A DNA stretch of 64,000 bases from Amoeboaphelidium protococcarum (GCA_023515745.1 JALECJ010000257.1:250687-314686); one strand, 5' to 3'; positions 1 to 11,208 are shown, counted from the first letter of the stretch. The notes: generated by a model not told the origin, from the sequence alone. Numbers and translations: made by a program.

Positions 1-1134
1 CATCATCTACACCTTGTTCAAACGCGTAAACTCCTCTTCATTCTGCATCACCATAGTCTAATACAACTACGCTAAATCTTGAATTTGCACATGAAACTTC
101 GACTCTTCGTACCGAGCTCTAATCTGTTCAGTATTGCGACATGCATCGACACCTTCCAACTTCATTCCACGCGACTACACTTATACGCATCAAGCATTCA
201 TCATGTAACTTACATCAAAACTTTATATATTCTTACTCTAATATTGTCAACCATAATCTATCCAAACTGATCATCCAAAGTCATATTCTCGTAAACAACC
301 AATGCGCTAGTCTTGAGTTCAGATGATGCCCATTTGAGAATTGCGTCGGAACACTTGATAGGCATATACACAAACACACATTCAGCCAAGATCAAAGCGG
401 GTATACTACATAAAAAATAGTATAAATTGGATATGACTTTAACCAATAGCAATCAGAACTTACTCTTTCTAGAAACCAGCTTTAGTAAGGGACGTGGCAA
501 CGACATCCCAATCGCGGAGATCTCCCATCAAAAGTTTATACGAACCATCTTCAACTTCTACATTTACGATATGCAAATCTTTAAAAGCCATAAAATTATA
601 TAGAATTACCACCATTAGGCAAGATTTTAACACCAAAATTCTTCGCATGTTTCCTCAAGGTGGACATCTTCTTCAAGATGATTTTCTCAAAGTCCACTTC
701 AAAGTACTTTTAGAACTATACTCCAGCATCCTACATACTATGATAGCATTATAAAGCTTAAATCAAGATACCAACAGTTATACCTTTAATCGAAAGTATC
801 TAGTATCAAATCCAGCACCTAGACTTACAATCTGGACATCTTTATGCTTGAGACAGTAATCGCTGACGTATTAGTCTATAACTCTGCATCTCAAATATGT
901 TCCGCGATTTATTAGAGGACTCCGCTTAATATTCTACGATCTGAGAGGCACAAAATACTTCACATACTAATCATCAAAGTATCCAGCAGTGACCGCAGAC
1001 AGTCGACTGATTGTCGCGTCGTCGTTCGTGTTTTATATTTATTCATCTTCTTCTGCCAGTCGATACTCTTACTTTAAGTTCCGTATAGCATTGTCACTCG
1101 GCCCCAAATCATAAGGATTCCTCAGTTGACTCAT
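1..1134 (-). CDS. LCMT1: Leucine carboxyl methyltransferase (PP2A methyltransferase), 3' end beyond window
   Basis: This enzyme methylates the C-terminal leucine of the PP2A catalytic subunit, using S-adenosylmethionine, in the cytosol. Read with TAA/TAG as Gln, five exons splice in frame. The introns are 716-783, 558-609, 406-463 and 175-236, all GT-AG. The N-terminus starts MSQLRNPYDLGPSDNAIR. The SAM-binding signature SLGAGFDTRYFRL lies near residues 103-115. INRGTY precedes it, and KYFEVDFEKI, ILAECVFVYM and FGQIMVDNI follow in family order. At base 1 the frame is still open, so the C-terminus is missing. The start at 1134 is the first ATG of the frame and fits the family's length before the SAM motif. 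The next gene is divergent, 41 bp away. Family assignment is confident; exact splice sites are inferred. Confidence 0.9.
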
Positions 1135-1175
1135 TATTACTAATATAACTATAGTGGTTTAAGCGGAATTTACAA

Positions 1176-1616
1176 ATGTCGCTGAGATTCTTTATTCAGA
1201 ATGCAGAAATCAGGCAGCTATACAGACAAGGATTGCGTATGTGTAGACGCGCACCGAAAGAAGATGTTCAAGATCTACGCGCGTTCGTTAAAGCAGAGTT
1301 TGCATCGGTGAGGCGCTTGAAATGGAATGATACCTAACCATCTACTGAAGTTGATGAGGTATTCTACCAGAGGAAGAGTGTCATTACAGCTTTAAGAAGA
1401 TTTTTATAAAATTTGGAAAAATCACTATATCTATCATCATCCTCATAATCGCAGTCAATGACGTAAAGAAAATAAAGCCTTTAAGATCATATCACAACAT
1501 TAAGTTTTAAACTATATCATTCAATAATTTTAATTAAATCACTCTGCGCAAAGTCTTGTGCAATAGATATAAAATCTTTAATGTTATTGTTATGTGGTCT
1601 ACTCTTTTAGTAGTGA
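1176..1616 (+). CDS. LYR-motif protein (mitochondrial complex I LYR family-like)
   Basis: LYR proteins are small mitochondrial adaptors for Fe-S cluster delivery or respiratory-complex assembly. An IRQLYRQGLRM segment at about residues 13-23 carries the L-Y-R tripeptide, followed by basic helices (EFASVRRLKW, ITALRRFLQNLEK) typical of the family. Residues 1-85 look genuine and need no intron. The tail after LEKSLYLSSSS is AT-rich low complexity. The first in-frame TGA is at 1614-1616, about 100 bp inside the convergent gene that ends at 1517. An out-of-frame TGA at 1459-1461 would serve if an unrecognised splice exists. The exact LYRM subtype cannot be told. The N-terminal two thirds are solid and the 3' end is doubtful. 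Confidence 0.6.
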
Positions 1617-2425
1617 CTTGCCTATTTAGTATCAGTACTATTAACAGACTTTGACAATTGTGGTGCAGTTCTAGGAACTGATCGCGGTTATAAAGACTAT
1701 CTAACATCAGCTTTCTGTGGTGTCTCAAATGGAATCCATCCTGTGGGTATTTAGTTATTCTACTCTGCATCAAATCCATCAATCAGCCGAGGGTCCAACT
1801 ATCGTCTGGCCGCCATTCTCAGCTATTAATCCTTCAACTCTTGCTTTGCACTCAGCTTCACTACAGCCGGATTAGGATGAGTCAAGCTCTCAGCAGTCAA
1901 CTTTTTAGGTGTATGCCACTCTTGTTCCATAATACTGCTGCTGTTACAACTTCCATTGCCACCCCACCATTCAGGATACTGCATATGAGTGTTCTTGATA
2001 AACTTTACTCTAGAAGGTTGCAGTATACTCTATCGCAATGACTTGGGACTCAACGCTGCCTACTACTAGTTAGATGAGGTTGAGCAGTACTTTTCAGGAG
2101 AGTATTCGACATTTAATTTCTCTTGCTACTTTCTAGAACCATTATGAGGTTCCTGGGAAGTCATCAAAGAAGCTAGTTCATTGTGAAGCATATTAATCCT
2201 CAGCTTGAGATCCTTGATAGCTTATGTTTCAACTTCACTCGATTTATTCAATGTTTTCATGTGTCGAATCATTTGTGTATTGGAGCAAGCGTACTCAATG
2301 GACATGGAAGCTTTCTAAAATCCCAAATTTATCAATTGAGCAATTGCATCTTAAAACTGACTATCATCTAGTTCCACAAGAAATTGACGAACTTCAGGTC
2401 TAAGCTAATCAAGTATGTTATCCAT
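1517..2425 (-). CDS. Hypothetical coiled-coil protein, possible UBA-like N-terminus
   Basis: I do not recognise this 302-residue single-exon protein. It is in frame from ATG at 2425 to TGA at 1517-1519 only if TAA/TAG encode Gln. Residues about 20-50 (DAIAQLINLGFQ...) resemble a UBA-type three-helix motif with an LGF loop. A predicted helical stretch (VETQAIKDLKLRINMLH) follows. A low-complexity Gln/Ser middle then leads to a motif-like region with YPEWWGGNG and LTHPNPAVVKLSAKQELKD, the best candidate for a conserved core. The C-terminus is polar. It is convergent with the LYR gene. The function is unknown and the UBA resemblance is weak. Confidence 0.65.
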
Positions 2426-2866
2426 TTGACAAAGTTTACTGTACTGTGATTGTATGGAACTCAAGGAATTACTTACTGTAAGAGCTGAGAGAAACGAAAC
2501 AACGCACAGCACAATTTGAAACGCGCATAATCTAAACTGCTCCGTTCAAATACAGTACAATGATTAGATTTCAGCTTCAGAAATTGCACTGGCAATGTGA
2601 AAATGTTAATCGGCATTCAAAGTTGTTTTATTTTTTTTTATTTTGTACAACTTTCCAACGATTCCTCTTTACATTGAGTTTTAATGTTTCATTGCATAAT
2701 GTTTGATTTCAACGGTATTGAACAATGTTGGCGCGACAGTCATCGCGACGATATGATGAATATATGAGCATCACAATGCGACTTTGGCTGAACACTACAG
2801 CGATGACTTTGCTTTGTGACTTTTAGTTTCCAAAGTGTCCAAAGTATCCGAGAGAGCAATATAAAT
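2426..2866. other. Divergent intergenic region
   Basis: This 441-bp stretch separates two divergent genes, so it should hold both promoters. It has a T-rich run near 2627-2645 and a GAAACGAAAC element near 2493. I see no ORF, RNA gene or repeat. An alternative in-frame upstream ATG of the + strand gene lies at 2816. Confidence 0.5.
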
Positions 2867-4102
2867 ATGAGTTTGAAAATTGGAATCACTTCTGCAACGG
2901 GCAATCTGGGTCTGACAACTTTGAAGTACTTTGCTGAAACTCTAAATAAGGACAAGTTCAGTCTAAGAGTGGCGGCATTTGACAAGAGCAAGCATTTGAA
3001 GAGTGTCGAGAATTTCTGTGACAAGCATCGTGTTCGTTGCTTCACTTTCGACTGCGACCGTGATGATCAAATGTTGGAGACGTTCGTGCAAGAATGCCAC
3101 GTTCTGATCATCATTCCTACAAGATCTCCTGACCGTGTCGCCCACGCCAGAAAGTACATTGATGCAGCAAAGAAGTACAATGTGGACAATGTCATCATGT
3201 ACAGCTTCATCCGGGAGAAGAATAGCAAGTGGGGACAGCACTATCAGTAAATCGAAGAGCTGATAGAGAACTCTGGTATCAACTACACGTTTATCCGCAC
3301 GCCTGTGCACATGCAAAGTTTGTATCTATTTGCTCCTGATATCGCAAAGGGAGTCTTGCCTCTGCCTATTGGTAGAGGAAGCGCGCCATGGGTCCACGTT
3401 CGCGATGTTGCCAGAGCTGCCAAGGTGATAGTTGAAGAGTAAAAGTCGTCCAACTTCTTCAAAGCTTTCCATATCACTGGTCCTTCGTTGCTTGATGGGT
3501 AGACATTGGCTTCCGTCGCGTCAAACACACTGAATATACGTGTCGAGTACCGCAACATCACCGAGTAGGCAGCACGTAATCTGCTGGTCGATAGTGGACT
3601 AGAGTCGTGGTTGGTTGAAGAGTTTATCTACATGTTCCAAGACATCCGCGACGGGAAGCTGCAGTACGTGAATCAGTTGTTCTCTCAGCTGACGGGTGAG
3701 GAGAGTAAGCACATCAGCCAGTTCTTTGTCGAGAATCGTAAGCGCTTCACTCATCCCGAGTTTGCTTACTATCCTGAGGGTATGCTGGAGGTGGAGGAGG
3801 AGCGAGAGGAGAGAGAACGCAAGACGGAAAGAGTTACCACAACGTCCACCAGTGTTCCAATCTCGCACCGTGAAAGCCGCAAAGTTGAAGTCATCGAGAC
3901 GATGGGTGGTGGTTCAGGTACTGCTCAGTATTTGTTGTCTAGCCAGGATTTACAGTCTGGATTGGACACTGTCGATGAGTGCCTGAATCAAGAATCTGTC
4001 GCGTTGAGTCATTTGAACTTCCTCATCTCTCGCTCTAATGAGGTGATGGCCAAGTTGCAAAGCTTGAAACAAGAGCTTTTGGATCTGCATCAGTAAGTGT
4101 GA
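2867..4102 (+). CDS. NmrA-like NAD(P)-binding Rossmann protein with C-terminal coiled coil
   Basis: The predicted 411-residue protein starts MSLKIGITSATGNLG, giving the glycine-rich dinucleotide-binding loop GxxGxxG-like TSATGNLG at residues 7-14. Acidic strand ends (AAFDKS, TFDCDRDD) and VDNVIMYSF, then SGINYTFIRTPVHMQ, match the NmrA/SDR-atypical fold. Such proteins sense redox cofactors or act on NADPH-linked substrates. A conserved Tyr/Lys catalytic pair is not evident. After residue about 290 it changes to an acidic/basic segment (EVEEEREERERKTERV) and ends in a heptad-like helix (VMAKLQSLKQELLDLHQQV). That tail is unusual for the family and suggests oligomerisation. The stop is TGA at 4100-4102. 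The start at 2867 places the Rossmann loop at the N-terminus; an in-frame ATG at 2816 would add 17 residues. Confidence 0.75.
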
Positions 4103-4353
4103 GTGTCTACTTCTTTCAACTGTATTTTATGAGCATTGCATTTCTGTCATTTTGCATCTAATATATGAATTGGTAATTGACTTAATATAGCTTTCATTTA
4201 TTATATCAATTTATTTCAGCACTTTATTGGTCTTAAATGCTCTTGAAACAATCAAGTTTTGTTTCAACTCTCTTTGTTTCAAAACTCTCCCAGTTAATTC
4301 GTGTCAACTGCGCATACAATCCTAATACATTACCATAGTGAGGATAGATAGCC

Positions 4354-6335
4354 ATGAAGATTCTATGTGTGGCAGAAAAGCCTTCTATAGCCAAGGCTTT
4401 GGCCGCAATTCTGTCTGATAATAATTTCCAATCGGTAAGATATTAACTGAACCCCTTAAAGCATACATATTCTCGATTCAACTATTGTAGAGATAAGGAC
4501 AGCACAAGTATTGCAGAAATTTCTGCTTTGGATACAACTTTTAAGGGAGATAGTGTGATTTTACGGTAACAAGTGTTCTTGGTCACTTGATAGAGACAGA
4601 TTTCTCCAAAGAGTACAGAAAATGGGGAAGTTGCGATTCAGCTGAGCTCTTCCGTGCCCCAATTGTGAAGAGTGTGCGAAGTGACGTTATGCAAGTGGCC
4701 AAGAATCTTGAGACTCAGGCCAAGTATTGTCAACAGCTAATCATATGGACTGATTGTGATCGTGAAGGTGAGAATATCGGTTAGGAGATTGCTAATGTGT
4801 GCAAGAGATCGAATCCTCGAATACAAGTGATGCGTGCCAGATTCTCAGTTGTGCAGAAGCGTGAAATTCTAAAGGCTATCAACCAGCTGCATTAAATTGA
4901 CCTTCCAATGTCAGAGTCTGTTGATGCTAGGATGGAATTAGATTTGCGAATAGGTGCAGCCTTTACAAGATTTCAAACCATGATATTGAGTCCGTAATTT
5001 GCAGACTTGCAAGATTAGATTATAAGCTATGGTTCATGCCAGTTCCCAACTCTAGGATTTGTGGTTGAACGATATTGGGCGCGAAAGAGATTTATATCGG
5101 AGCCATTTTGGTTTATTGATTGCAAAATCAAAAAGGGCCAGTAGACCGTGGACTTTAAATGGACGCGCGAAAGACTGTTTGATAAAGATGTATGCCTAGT
5201 GTTGTATTCTCGGTGCGTGGATGTAGCTCGAGTCAAAGTAATAAGTGTCACCTCATCTCCTCAACGCCACTATCGTCCTCTACCTCTTACAACTATTAAA
5301 TTGTAAAAGTTTGCCACCTCTTATCTCAAAATCTCTGGTCATGAAGTGATGAGTATTGCAGAAGACCTCTATAATCAGGGATTCATCTCATATCCAAGAA
5401 CAGAGACTAATGTGTTTGAAAAGGGATTCAATTTACACCAGGCGATAGAGAAATAAGTTGCAGATCCCAAGTGGGGAGGATTCGCGCGAGAGTTAATGGC
5501 AGGAGAGCATGGAAAAGGAGGTCGATTCAAGTGGCCAAGATGCGGCAGTTCCAATGATAAGGCTCATCCTCCCATTCATCCCACCAACTACACCAATAAC
5601 CTTACTGAAAAGAAGGCAGCTGTTTATGAATATATTGTCAGGCGGTTCCTCGCCTGTTGTAGTGAAGACGCTATTGGTCAGAATACCAAAGTACGCGTTC
5701 GTATGGCTGAATAAGAGTTTGAAGCATCAGGTAATCAATAATTTGATTCAATGGAATAAGTAAATCATTTATTATATGTTGCTGTTGTAGGACTTATCAT
5801 TAAGGAGAGAAATTATTTGGACGTATATAGATACGATAAATGGGACAGTGTTGACATTCCGGACTTTGAGTAAAATGAAGTGATCGAGCCGGAATCTTGT
5901 GAAATGCATCAGGGATAGACTACTCCACCACAATTAATGACCGAAGCTGAACTGATAGCCGTCATGGACAAGAATGGAATTGGAACGGATGCCACAATTG
6001 CTGAACACATTAAAAAGGTGTAGGAGCGAGAATATATCTACAAAGATGGTCAGTATTTTCTACCATCCAAGCTGGGTCTTGCTTTAGTTGAAGGATATGA
6101 TGAAATTGGGTTCCACAAAAGTTTAGCTAAACCGCACCTTCGCCGCGTCATGGAGCAGAGAATGAAGGACATTTGTGATGGTAAGGCCACAAAGTAGCAA
6201 GTAGTCTAAGAAGGAGTGGCAATGTATCACGAAATGTTTGTAAAGACACGCCAAAATGAGCAAGTTTTACTGAATGCACTCAACAAGTATCTGGGTATCA
6301 AAAGAGCTAGAAACAATGATCTCCAAACCGTGTGA
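4354..6335 (+). CDS. TOP3A: DNA topoisomerase III (type IA)
   Basis: Type IA topoisomerase that passes single strands, working with RecQ helicases to dissolve recombination intermediates in the nucleus. It starts [17 protein letters not shown], the TOPRIM nucleotide of the family. [10 protein letters not shown] supplies the metal-binding acids. [10 protein letters not shown] carries the catalytic tyrosine, about Tyr328. [15 protein letters not shown] and HPPIHPT are further family blocks. Two introns (4435-4490 and 5731-5790) give 621 residues. That length is close to yeast Top3 and lacks the C-terminal zinc fingers of animal TOP3A. About twenty internal TAA/TAG codons fall at polar positions. 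The stop is TGA at 6333. The call is confident. Confidence 0.95.
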
Positions 6336-6439
6336 CTATCAATTGACTATTAATGATATTTTATTCTATCCTTTATTAGCCCATCATCATTCATATCGTT
6401 CACTCTTGCATAGCGTTAAATGCGTGTTTCAATTAATGA

Positions 6440-6814
6440 ATGGAAGTAATTGAAGGTGGATTGCCATATTTACGAGCTAGGAGCAGCTTTCTCATTTCAC
6501 AGTAAGTTTAATCGATGCCCTCAGCCTACCCAATTTTATTAATATATCACCAGGGTAATCAATTAAAAGACTCTGAGAACATTCATATATACAATTTACC
6601 TCTATTTGACTTGCGTTTTAACTGGAAGGATTAGAATACTTGGCGAATAAAAGTTGCCTCCTCCTGCTCAAATAGAAATTGGGTACTTTGCCTTTGTGTC
6701 TCTTTGACTGATACACAAAATCAAGTCCACATACCTATTAAAGCGATGTGTTTTTCACTTGTTTTTAATTCTTTTCCGGCTCAATAGTATTTGTTGCATT
6801 ATCTGCCATTGTGA
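6440..6814 (+). CDS. Small hypothetical protein
   Basis: This uninterrupted 124-residue ORF from ATG 6440 to TGA 6812-6814 includes several TAA/TAG codons and lies 100 bp after topoisomerase III. The protein begins MEVIEGGLPYLRARSSF and has a hydrophobic YPILLIYHQG strand. A central block (IHIYNLPLFDLRFNWKD) and a Cys/Trp-rich segment (SCSNRNWVLCLCVSL) follow. The mixed hydrophobic/polar pattern looks like a folded protein rather than random translation. I cannot assign a family. It ends 124 bp before the convergent Sld2-like gene. It could be a non-coding trailer, so confidence is moderate. Confidence 0.5.
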
Positions 6815-6938
6815 AATGGTTCGTTGATGATATGAACAAGAATTAATCGTTGATAAAAATCATCCATTAAACTAAAAGTCAGCATCATTGAAACAAACAA
6901 ATTGAATAGCGATACATGTCAATCGAGTCCGATATACA

Positions 6939-8197
6939 TCAGCGCTTATACTCAGTCTTTACAGCAATCTTGTCAACTCTACACAAGGTATATCAATTAC
7001 AAAAAGTCAGACAGATAAATGAACTTACTTTGAATAATCAATTGAGATAGACTTGTTACCGCGTCGATTAGTTTTAAGACGTCTCGCTTGCGGTGCACGT
7101 CCTGTCTTAGACGATCCTTGCTATTTTCCGGCACCAGCAACTTCAGTGGATTTATAGACAGGCTCCAATTTTCTTTTACTAGTCTATCTCTTGCCAAGAA
7201 TAGGCTTCTTGTTCTTTTTCACGTACTTTTAATCATTCTACAGTAGATATTACTGTGATTAATTCCGGATATTAAAACATCAAGTCGACGAAACATCCTA
7301 CCTCTTAATCTTGATAATCGTTCAATGGCTGGTCATCATCGAAAGTTGGCGGCTTCAACTGAGCTGTCTATTCATCGACCTGATCTCCATTTTCTTCATC
7401 ATCTGCTTCCTCTTTAGCCGTCGTTTGTTTCAGACGCTGGTGAGGAGACTGTAAAATCAACTCCAAATTCAGACGCCTTTCAACAGCTTCAGTACTTTGA
7501 GAGTTTCTCATGATGCCTTTTCTCGCTGCAGGACTTTGGAATATGTTATACTCCTGAGTAGTCGGCTTAGCATCAACAGATTAGAATAGACGCTTCTTGA
7601 CGCTAGATTTTACAGGTTGCGGTCTCGATTGACGCGATTGGACAACTTTCACAGAGACATACTCCTCCTCCTCGAACTGCTACTCTTCACGCTCAATCTT
7701 GATCTGTTCACAAGCATCATCAACAGCCTTCTCCTGAACCGTATACAGCTTAGATATCAGTTTTGAGCTTGACTTATTCTTGGACCTGCATGGAGATTAA
7801 AACAATTCAAGAAGTCCACTGCTCTACTTTACGCCAGGAGTAGCAGCGATCTCTTCATCGTGTACGGATTTCAGTTTTTTCAACTTATTCTCCAACTTGC
7901 TCTTGTTGTCTTTGACCACTTGGGTACTCTGTACTTAATCATCTTTCTATAAGATTTTTTATTATGGAAGCTTGGTACTATCAGACTTGGTCTTGTTTTT
8001 TAGTTTACTATAACTCTTATACTTCTTAACTACATTTTGCGAATCCTGACGATTTAAGACCAATAAGTCCTGATCGTATGCTTACCTATGTCAGGTTGCA
8101 GATCAATGTCTTTTTTTGAAGGATCTCTGCCATTGGTTTTCTTAAAGTTATTTTCCCATTATTTAAGCTCTTGCTTTAAAGTCTATAGCTCTTCCAT
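6939..8197 (-). CDS. SLD2: Sld2/Drc1-like DNA replication initiation factor
   Basis: The N-terminus MEELQTLKQELKQWENNF, then NGRDPSKKDI and, after an intron, VKKYKSYSKLK, matches the Sld2/RecQL4 N-terminal homology. That domain is a CDK-regulated Dpb11/TopBP1 partner in origin firing. No helicase domain follows, as in fungi. The protein is about 345 residues, highly charged, with potential CDK sites (QSPAARK, QSPHQR). Its basic C-terminus (TGRAPQARRLKTNRRG) resembles the DNA-binding tail. Introns are about 8030-8085, 7779-7832 (or 7786-7827), 7238-7301 and 6979-7028, and the frame closes at TGA 6939-6941. The start at 8197 is immediately before the conserved helix. The family call is good; the second intron boundary is uncertain. 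Confidence 0.8.
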
Positions 8198-8414
8198 ATT
8201 GCTGCTTGCTTTCTGAATATGCGTAAAAGGTGAGGTGATGATGTGTTGAAACAAAGCCAAATGCTGAAGACGCCGAGGATTTCTCAGTGATGAAACGCGT
8301 CAGACTTTCTGCTGTTATTATTATGATTAGATCGTCTCATAAAGTCTATACTATCAAGCTGTTGAGAAGAGCGTTATTCATAGCACTCCCCACGGTCCAA
8401 AGCAGACCGTTTGG

Positions 8415-8794
8415 CCAACTGGGACAAATGTCCCACATTTTTGAAAGGGGCTTTTGAGTACTAAATTTGACTCAACCGCAGTAACAATTCTCTAAGCTGG
8501 CTATTTAAATACTATTGGACATACCAACAAGTAATTAGTTGCTCTTAATCATCTGTTTCATACACTCGACTGAAAGTGGGACAAATGTCCCACATCGCGT
8601 TTAACCAACTGGGACAAATGTCCCACATTTTTGAATGGGACTTTTGAGTACTAAATTTGACTCGACCGCAGTAGTATACCTTGAGCTGGCAATTTAAATA
8701 CTATTGGACATACCAACAAGTAAATAGTTGCTCTTAATCAACTGCTTCATACACTCGACTGAAAGTGGGACAAATGTCCCACATCGCGTTGCTT
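8415..8794. repeat. Two tandem 190-bp units inside the hAT-like element
   Basis: The unit beginning CCAACTGGGACAAATG at 8415 recurs at 8605 with a few substitutions (period 190). Each unit contains two copies of the near-palindrome GGGACAAATGTCCC, at about 8421, 8579, 8611 and 8769. It could be a transposase-binding array or simply a duplication. Confidence 0.9.
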
Positions 8795-8806
8795 TTTTGG
8801 TGCGGG

Positions 8807-9382
8807 ACCGGTCCGTCCGCAAGACCGGTCCGTCATTTGACCATTCGGTCCAGGACCGTGCATAGACTAAACCGTTGGTCCTGGACCGCAGACAGACCGG
8901 TCTAGACCTGTCCAAGAGATATATCAGCGTGGCCATTGTAACCATGGCTTAACGCGTGAATAACGATTATAAAATACCGTAACTTCGCGTCATTCAATAT
9001 TGAGTTATCGATAATAGCTACTTATACATGTTTGAACACAATTAAGACGATTTTGAAGAGCGTAATACACTTAAAACGAATGACACCATTGTTAATTTGT
9101 GCTGTTGGTAAGCGCGAGTATATGATTATCTTGCGCCACGCTGAGTATATGTTTATGAAACAATGAGGGAGCTTTAAAAGCCTTGATTAGCTCTATAAAA
9201 GACTGAAGTAACATTGATTTATTGAGCTGACTTCACTATGAGACCGGTCTAGACCGGACCGTATGCCGGACCGTCAGACCGCACTTCAGACCGGGACCGG
9301 TCTAACTTTTCCCAATGCGGTCCGCGGACCGAGTCAGACCGTAAATGATGGTCCCGGACCGAGACCGGACCGTCCGGGCCGT
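8807..9382. repeat. Clusters of GACCGG/GGTCCG motifs in the hAT-like element
   Basis: Short motifs such as AGACCGGTCTAGACC and GGTCCGGACC are packed at 8807-8910 and 9241-9382, in both orientations. The 330 bp between the clusters lacks them and is AT-rich. Subterminal repeats of this type bind hAT transposases in known elements. That role here is inference. Confidence 0.75.
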
Positions 9383-9401
9383 GGGGAGTGCTAGTTATTC
9401 A

Positions 9402-9738
9402 AAGCAAGATGAATATTAGGCGCAAAACATAACATTGATGTAAGTGGCGAATCAGTACGAATTCTATCTACTGTAAGCCGACACTGTGTTGGTCAATTTG
9501 ACTGTCTTCATCACCACAACTTGTCATTTATCATTAATCTCATGTAATTATAAGTTGAAATTGACATATAACCATGAAGTCCTCAAGCGTTTTTAACTTT
9601 ATTGATTCGCAGTATACTGTAACTGTAGTAATCACAAAGTTCAGTTTCTATTCCTCGGTTGAAACAAATCGATCGAAACAGAATATTATTGCACTCTTAA
9701 GACTTAACTTAAATACAGTACAATTTTTATAAAATATT
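9402..9738. other. Intergenic region upstream of UBE2S-like gene
   Basis: These 337 bp lie between the transposon and the E2 gene. They are AT-rich, with no ORF or RNA gene that I can support. The promoter of the + strand gene should be here. Confidence 0.4.
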
Positions 9739-10510
9739 ATGCTAAGTATTGCTAGTTCAGTGTATAAAAAGTGGCTTAAAGAAGTGCAGTAAGTGCAATA
9801 ATCTGATTTGGAAGGTATAAAAGTGATTGCGGACGACGAAGATTTGAGCAAGGTTGAAGTTTACATGCTCGGACCAGGTAATTCTAGCTCACCGATAATT
9901 TAGGTGTTTATAATACTAAAAGTCTTGTGTAGAATTGACTCCATTTGATCATGGCTGCTTCAAGATCAAGATGCAACTAACCGATACTTATCCTGATACG
10001 CCGCCAAAGTGCACTTTTGTAACCAAGACGTTCCATCCGAATTTGCATCCACAGACTGGCGAAATCTGTCTAAATACACTTAAAAAAGATTGGACCAGAG
10101 ACACTACTATCAAGTAAATTCTAATTACTATTAGGTGTCTACTGATAGATCCTAATCCCGAAAGTGCGCTTAATGAGGAGGCGGGAAAGATGCTATTGGA
10201 AGATTACGGCGAGTATTGTCGCCGTGTCAAGATTTTGTGTGATGTTCATTGTCGCAGTGTCTTGTAAGAGTATAATCGCTTGATTCAGATGAGCAAGAAA
10301 CAGGGCGCGCTATAAGCCAGCGATGAACAAGTCACTGAATAGAATGCAGAGAATACTGTCCCGAGTACTCAATCTGCTGACTAAGTGTCAGAGTAGTCTG
10401 TGAAGAAGCGCGCCATTAGCGGTGAAGATGAACTTGTGAACAGCAGTGGTAAAGCTAAATCCGCGGTAAAAAAGTTGGACTCCAAGAAGCGTACCACAAG
10501 GCGTCTATGA
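9739..10510 (+). CDS. UBE2S: Ubiquitin-conjugating enzyme E2 S-like
   Basis: UBE2S elongates K11-linked ubiquitin chains on APC/C substrates. One intron (9878-9932) joins YMLGPE to [13 protein letters not shown]. The UBC core continues through [19 protein letters not shown] to [12 protein letters not shown], where the catalytic cysteine is about Cys92. [23 protein letters not shown] is the UBE2S-specific block (shown here in part). In ITIRCLL the upstream codon TAA replaces a usual polar residue, confirming recoding. The protein is 238 residues with a Gln-rich, then basic tail ([13 protein letters not shown]). It resembles the Lys-rich UBE2S tail that engages the APC/C. It ends with TGA 10508-10510, 62 bp from the convergent TAF11. 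Confidence 0.9.
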
Positions 10511-10572
10511 TTCAATGTAAATCCACAAACGCGTGTATTACAGTATATACATTTAGCTCAATACTCCCATCA

Positions 10573-11208
10573 TCAGTTCAAGTTATATGGAGATTTTCTT
10601 TTTTATTATAATGCCAGATATCCGTAGCGAAGTTCTTACGGTGTCAATGGGACACTATCATCATAAGAAATGCCATTCTAAGCGCAAAATCGCTACCTCA
10701 CGTCAATCGCAGCTTCAATCACTTCGCCGACAAACATCTTGGCCGCACCACCCACCACTATGGCAACCTTTTCACTAACAGCACCCGCCTTTGCTTATGT
10801 CTAATTGCTTCCATTTAATGCATCTATAGTTTACTAAACTACTCTCCTGATCCCACCTTTTGGGAATCCGCAACTTCTGAATAGTTCATATCGCTGCAAT
10901 TGCCCAGGCGTCATCTGATCCATCAACATTTTCATCTTCTTGGCTTGAGCCAGAGCGCGTTGTTATTCGTCAAGATCTGTATCTCCGGCATTCTTATAAG
11001 GCATCATCACTGGATCTTCTAGGAACGTATCAAATTCATCATCATCTTCAGCGTTGTTATCTTAGCCTTGTTAATTAGCTTAATTGACTCCCGCAACTGT
11101 GTTATCTTGTTCATTCGATGGCATCACGAGTCCCTACACAATGCCCAATTCATCTTCTAAATCGCTTCCATCCCCGGTCTACTTTGCAGCAGCTTTCTTT
11201 CTAGGCAT
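10573..11208 (-). CDS. TAF11: TFIID subunit TAF11
   Basis: TAF11 pairs with TAF13 through a histone fold within TFIID, the RNA polymerase II promoter factor. The 211-residue single-exon protein has an acidic low-complexity N-terminus. The histone fold runs from TPGQLQRYELFRSCGFPKGG through the helix SEKVAIVVGGAAKMFVGEV and IEAAIDVRQRF to LTPQELRYGYLAL. The FPK and FVGEV elements are TAF11 signatures. Loop residues between the first helices are longer than in human. It is convergent with the UBE2S-like gene and upstream of HYPK on the same strand. Assignment is confident. Confidence 0.92.

Larger units (their letters stand above)
8373..9401. mobile_element. Non-autonomous hAT-like transposon with 8-bp target-site duplication
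   Basis: The direct repeat GTTATTCA occurs at 8373-8380 and again at 9394-9401. Between them lies a 1013-bp element whose ends are inverted: TAGCACTCCCCACGG at 8381 and its reverse complement at 9379-9393. An 8-bp duplication and a TAG-initial terminal repeat are the hallmarks of hAT elements. No transposase ORF is present in either the standard or the Gln-recoded reading, so it must be moved in trans. The interior has tandem 190-bp units, a dense array of GACCGG-type motifs near both ends and an AT-rich centre. The perfect duplication suggests recent insertion. It sits between two divergent genes. Confidence 0.85.

Noticed and set aside
8694-8945. Minus-strand ORF of 83 aa in the repeat-rich block
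   Set aside because: Lies wholly within the hAT-like element and translates the GACCGG arrays; no transposase motif.
10107-10136. Possible short intron in UBE2S starting GTAAATTC
   Set aside because: Reading through gives [15 protein letters not shown], matching the family without a gap; TAA is Gln.
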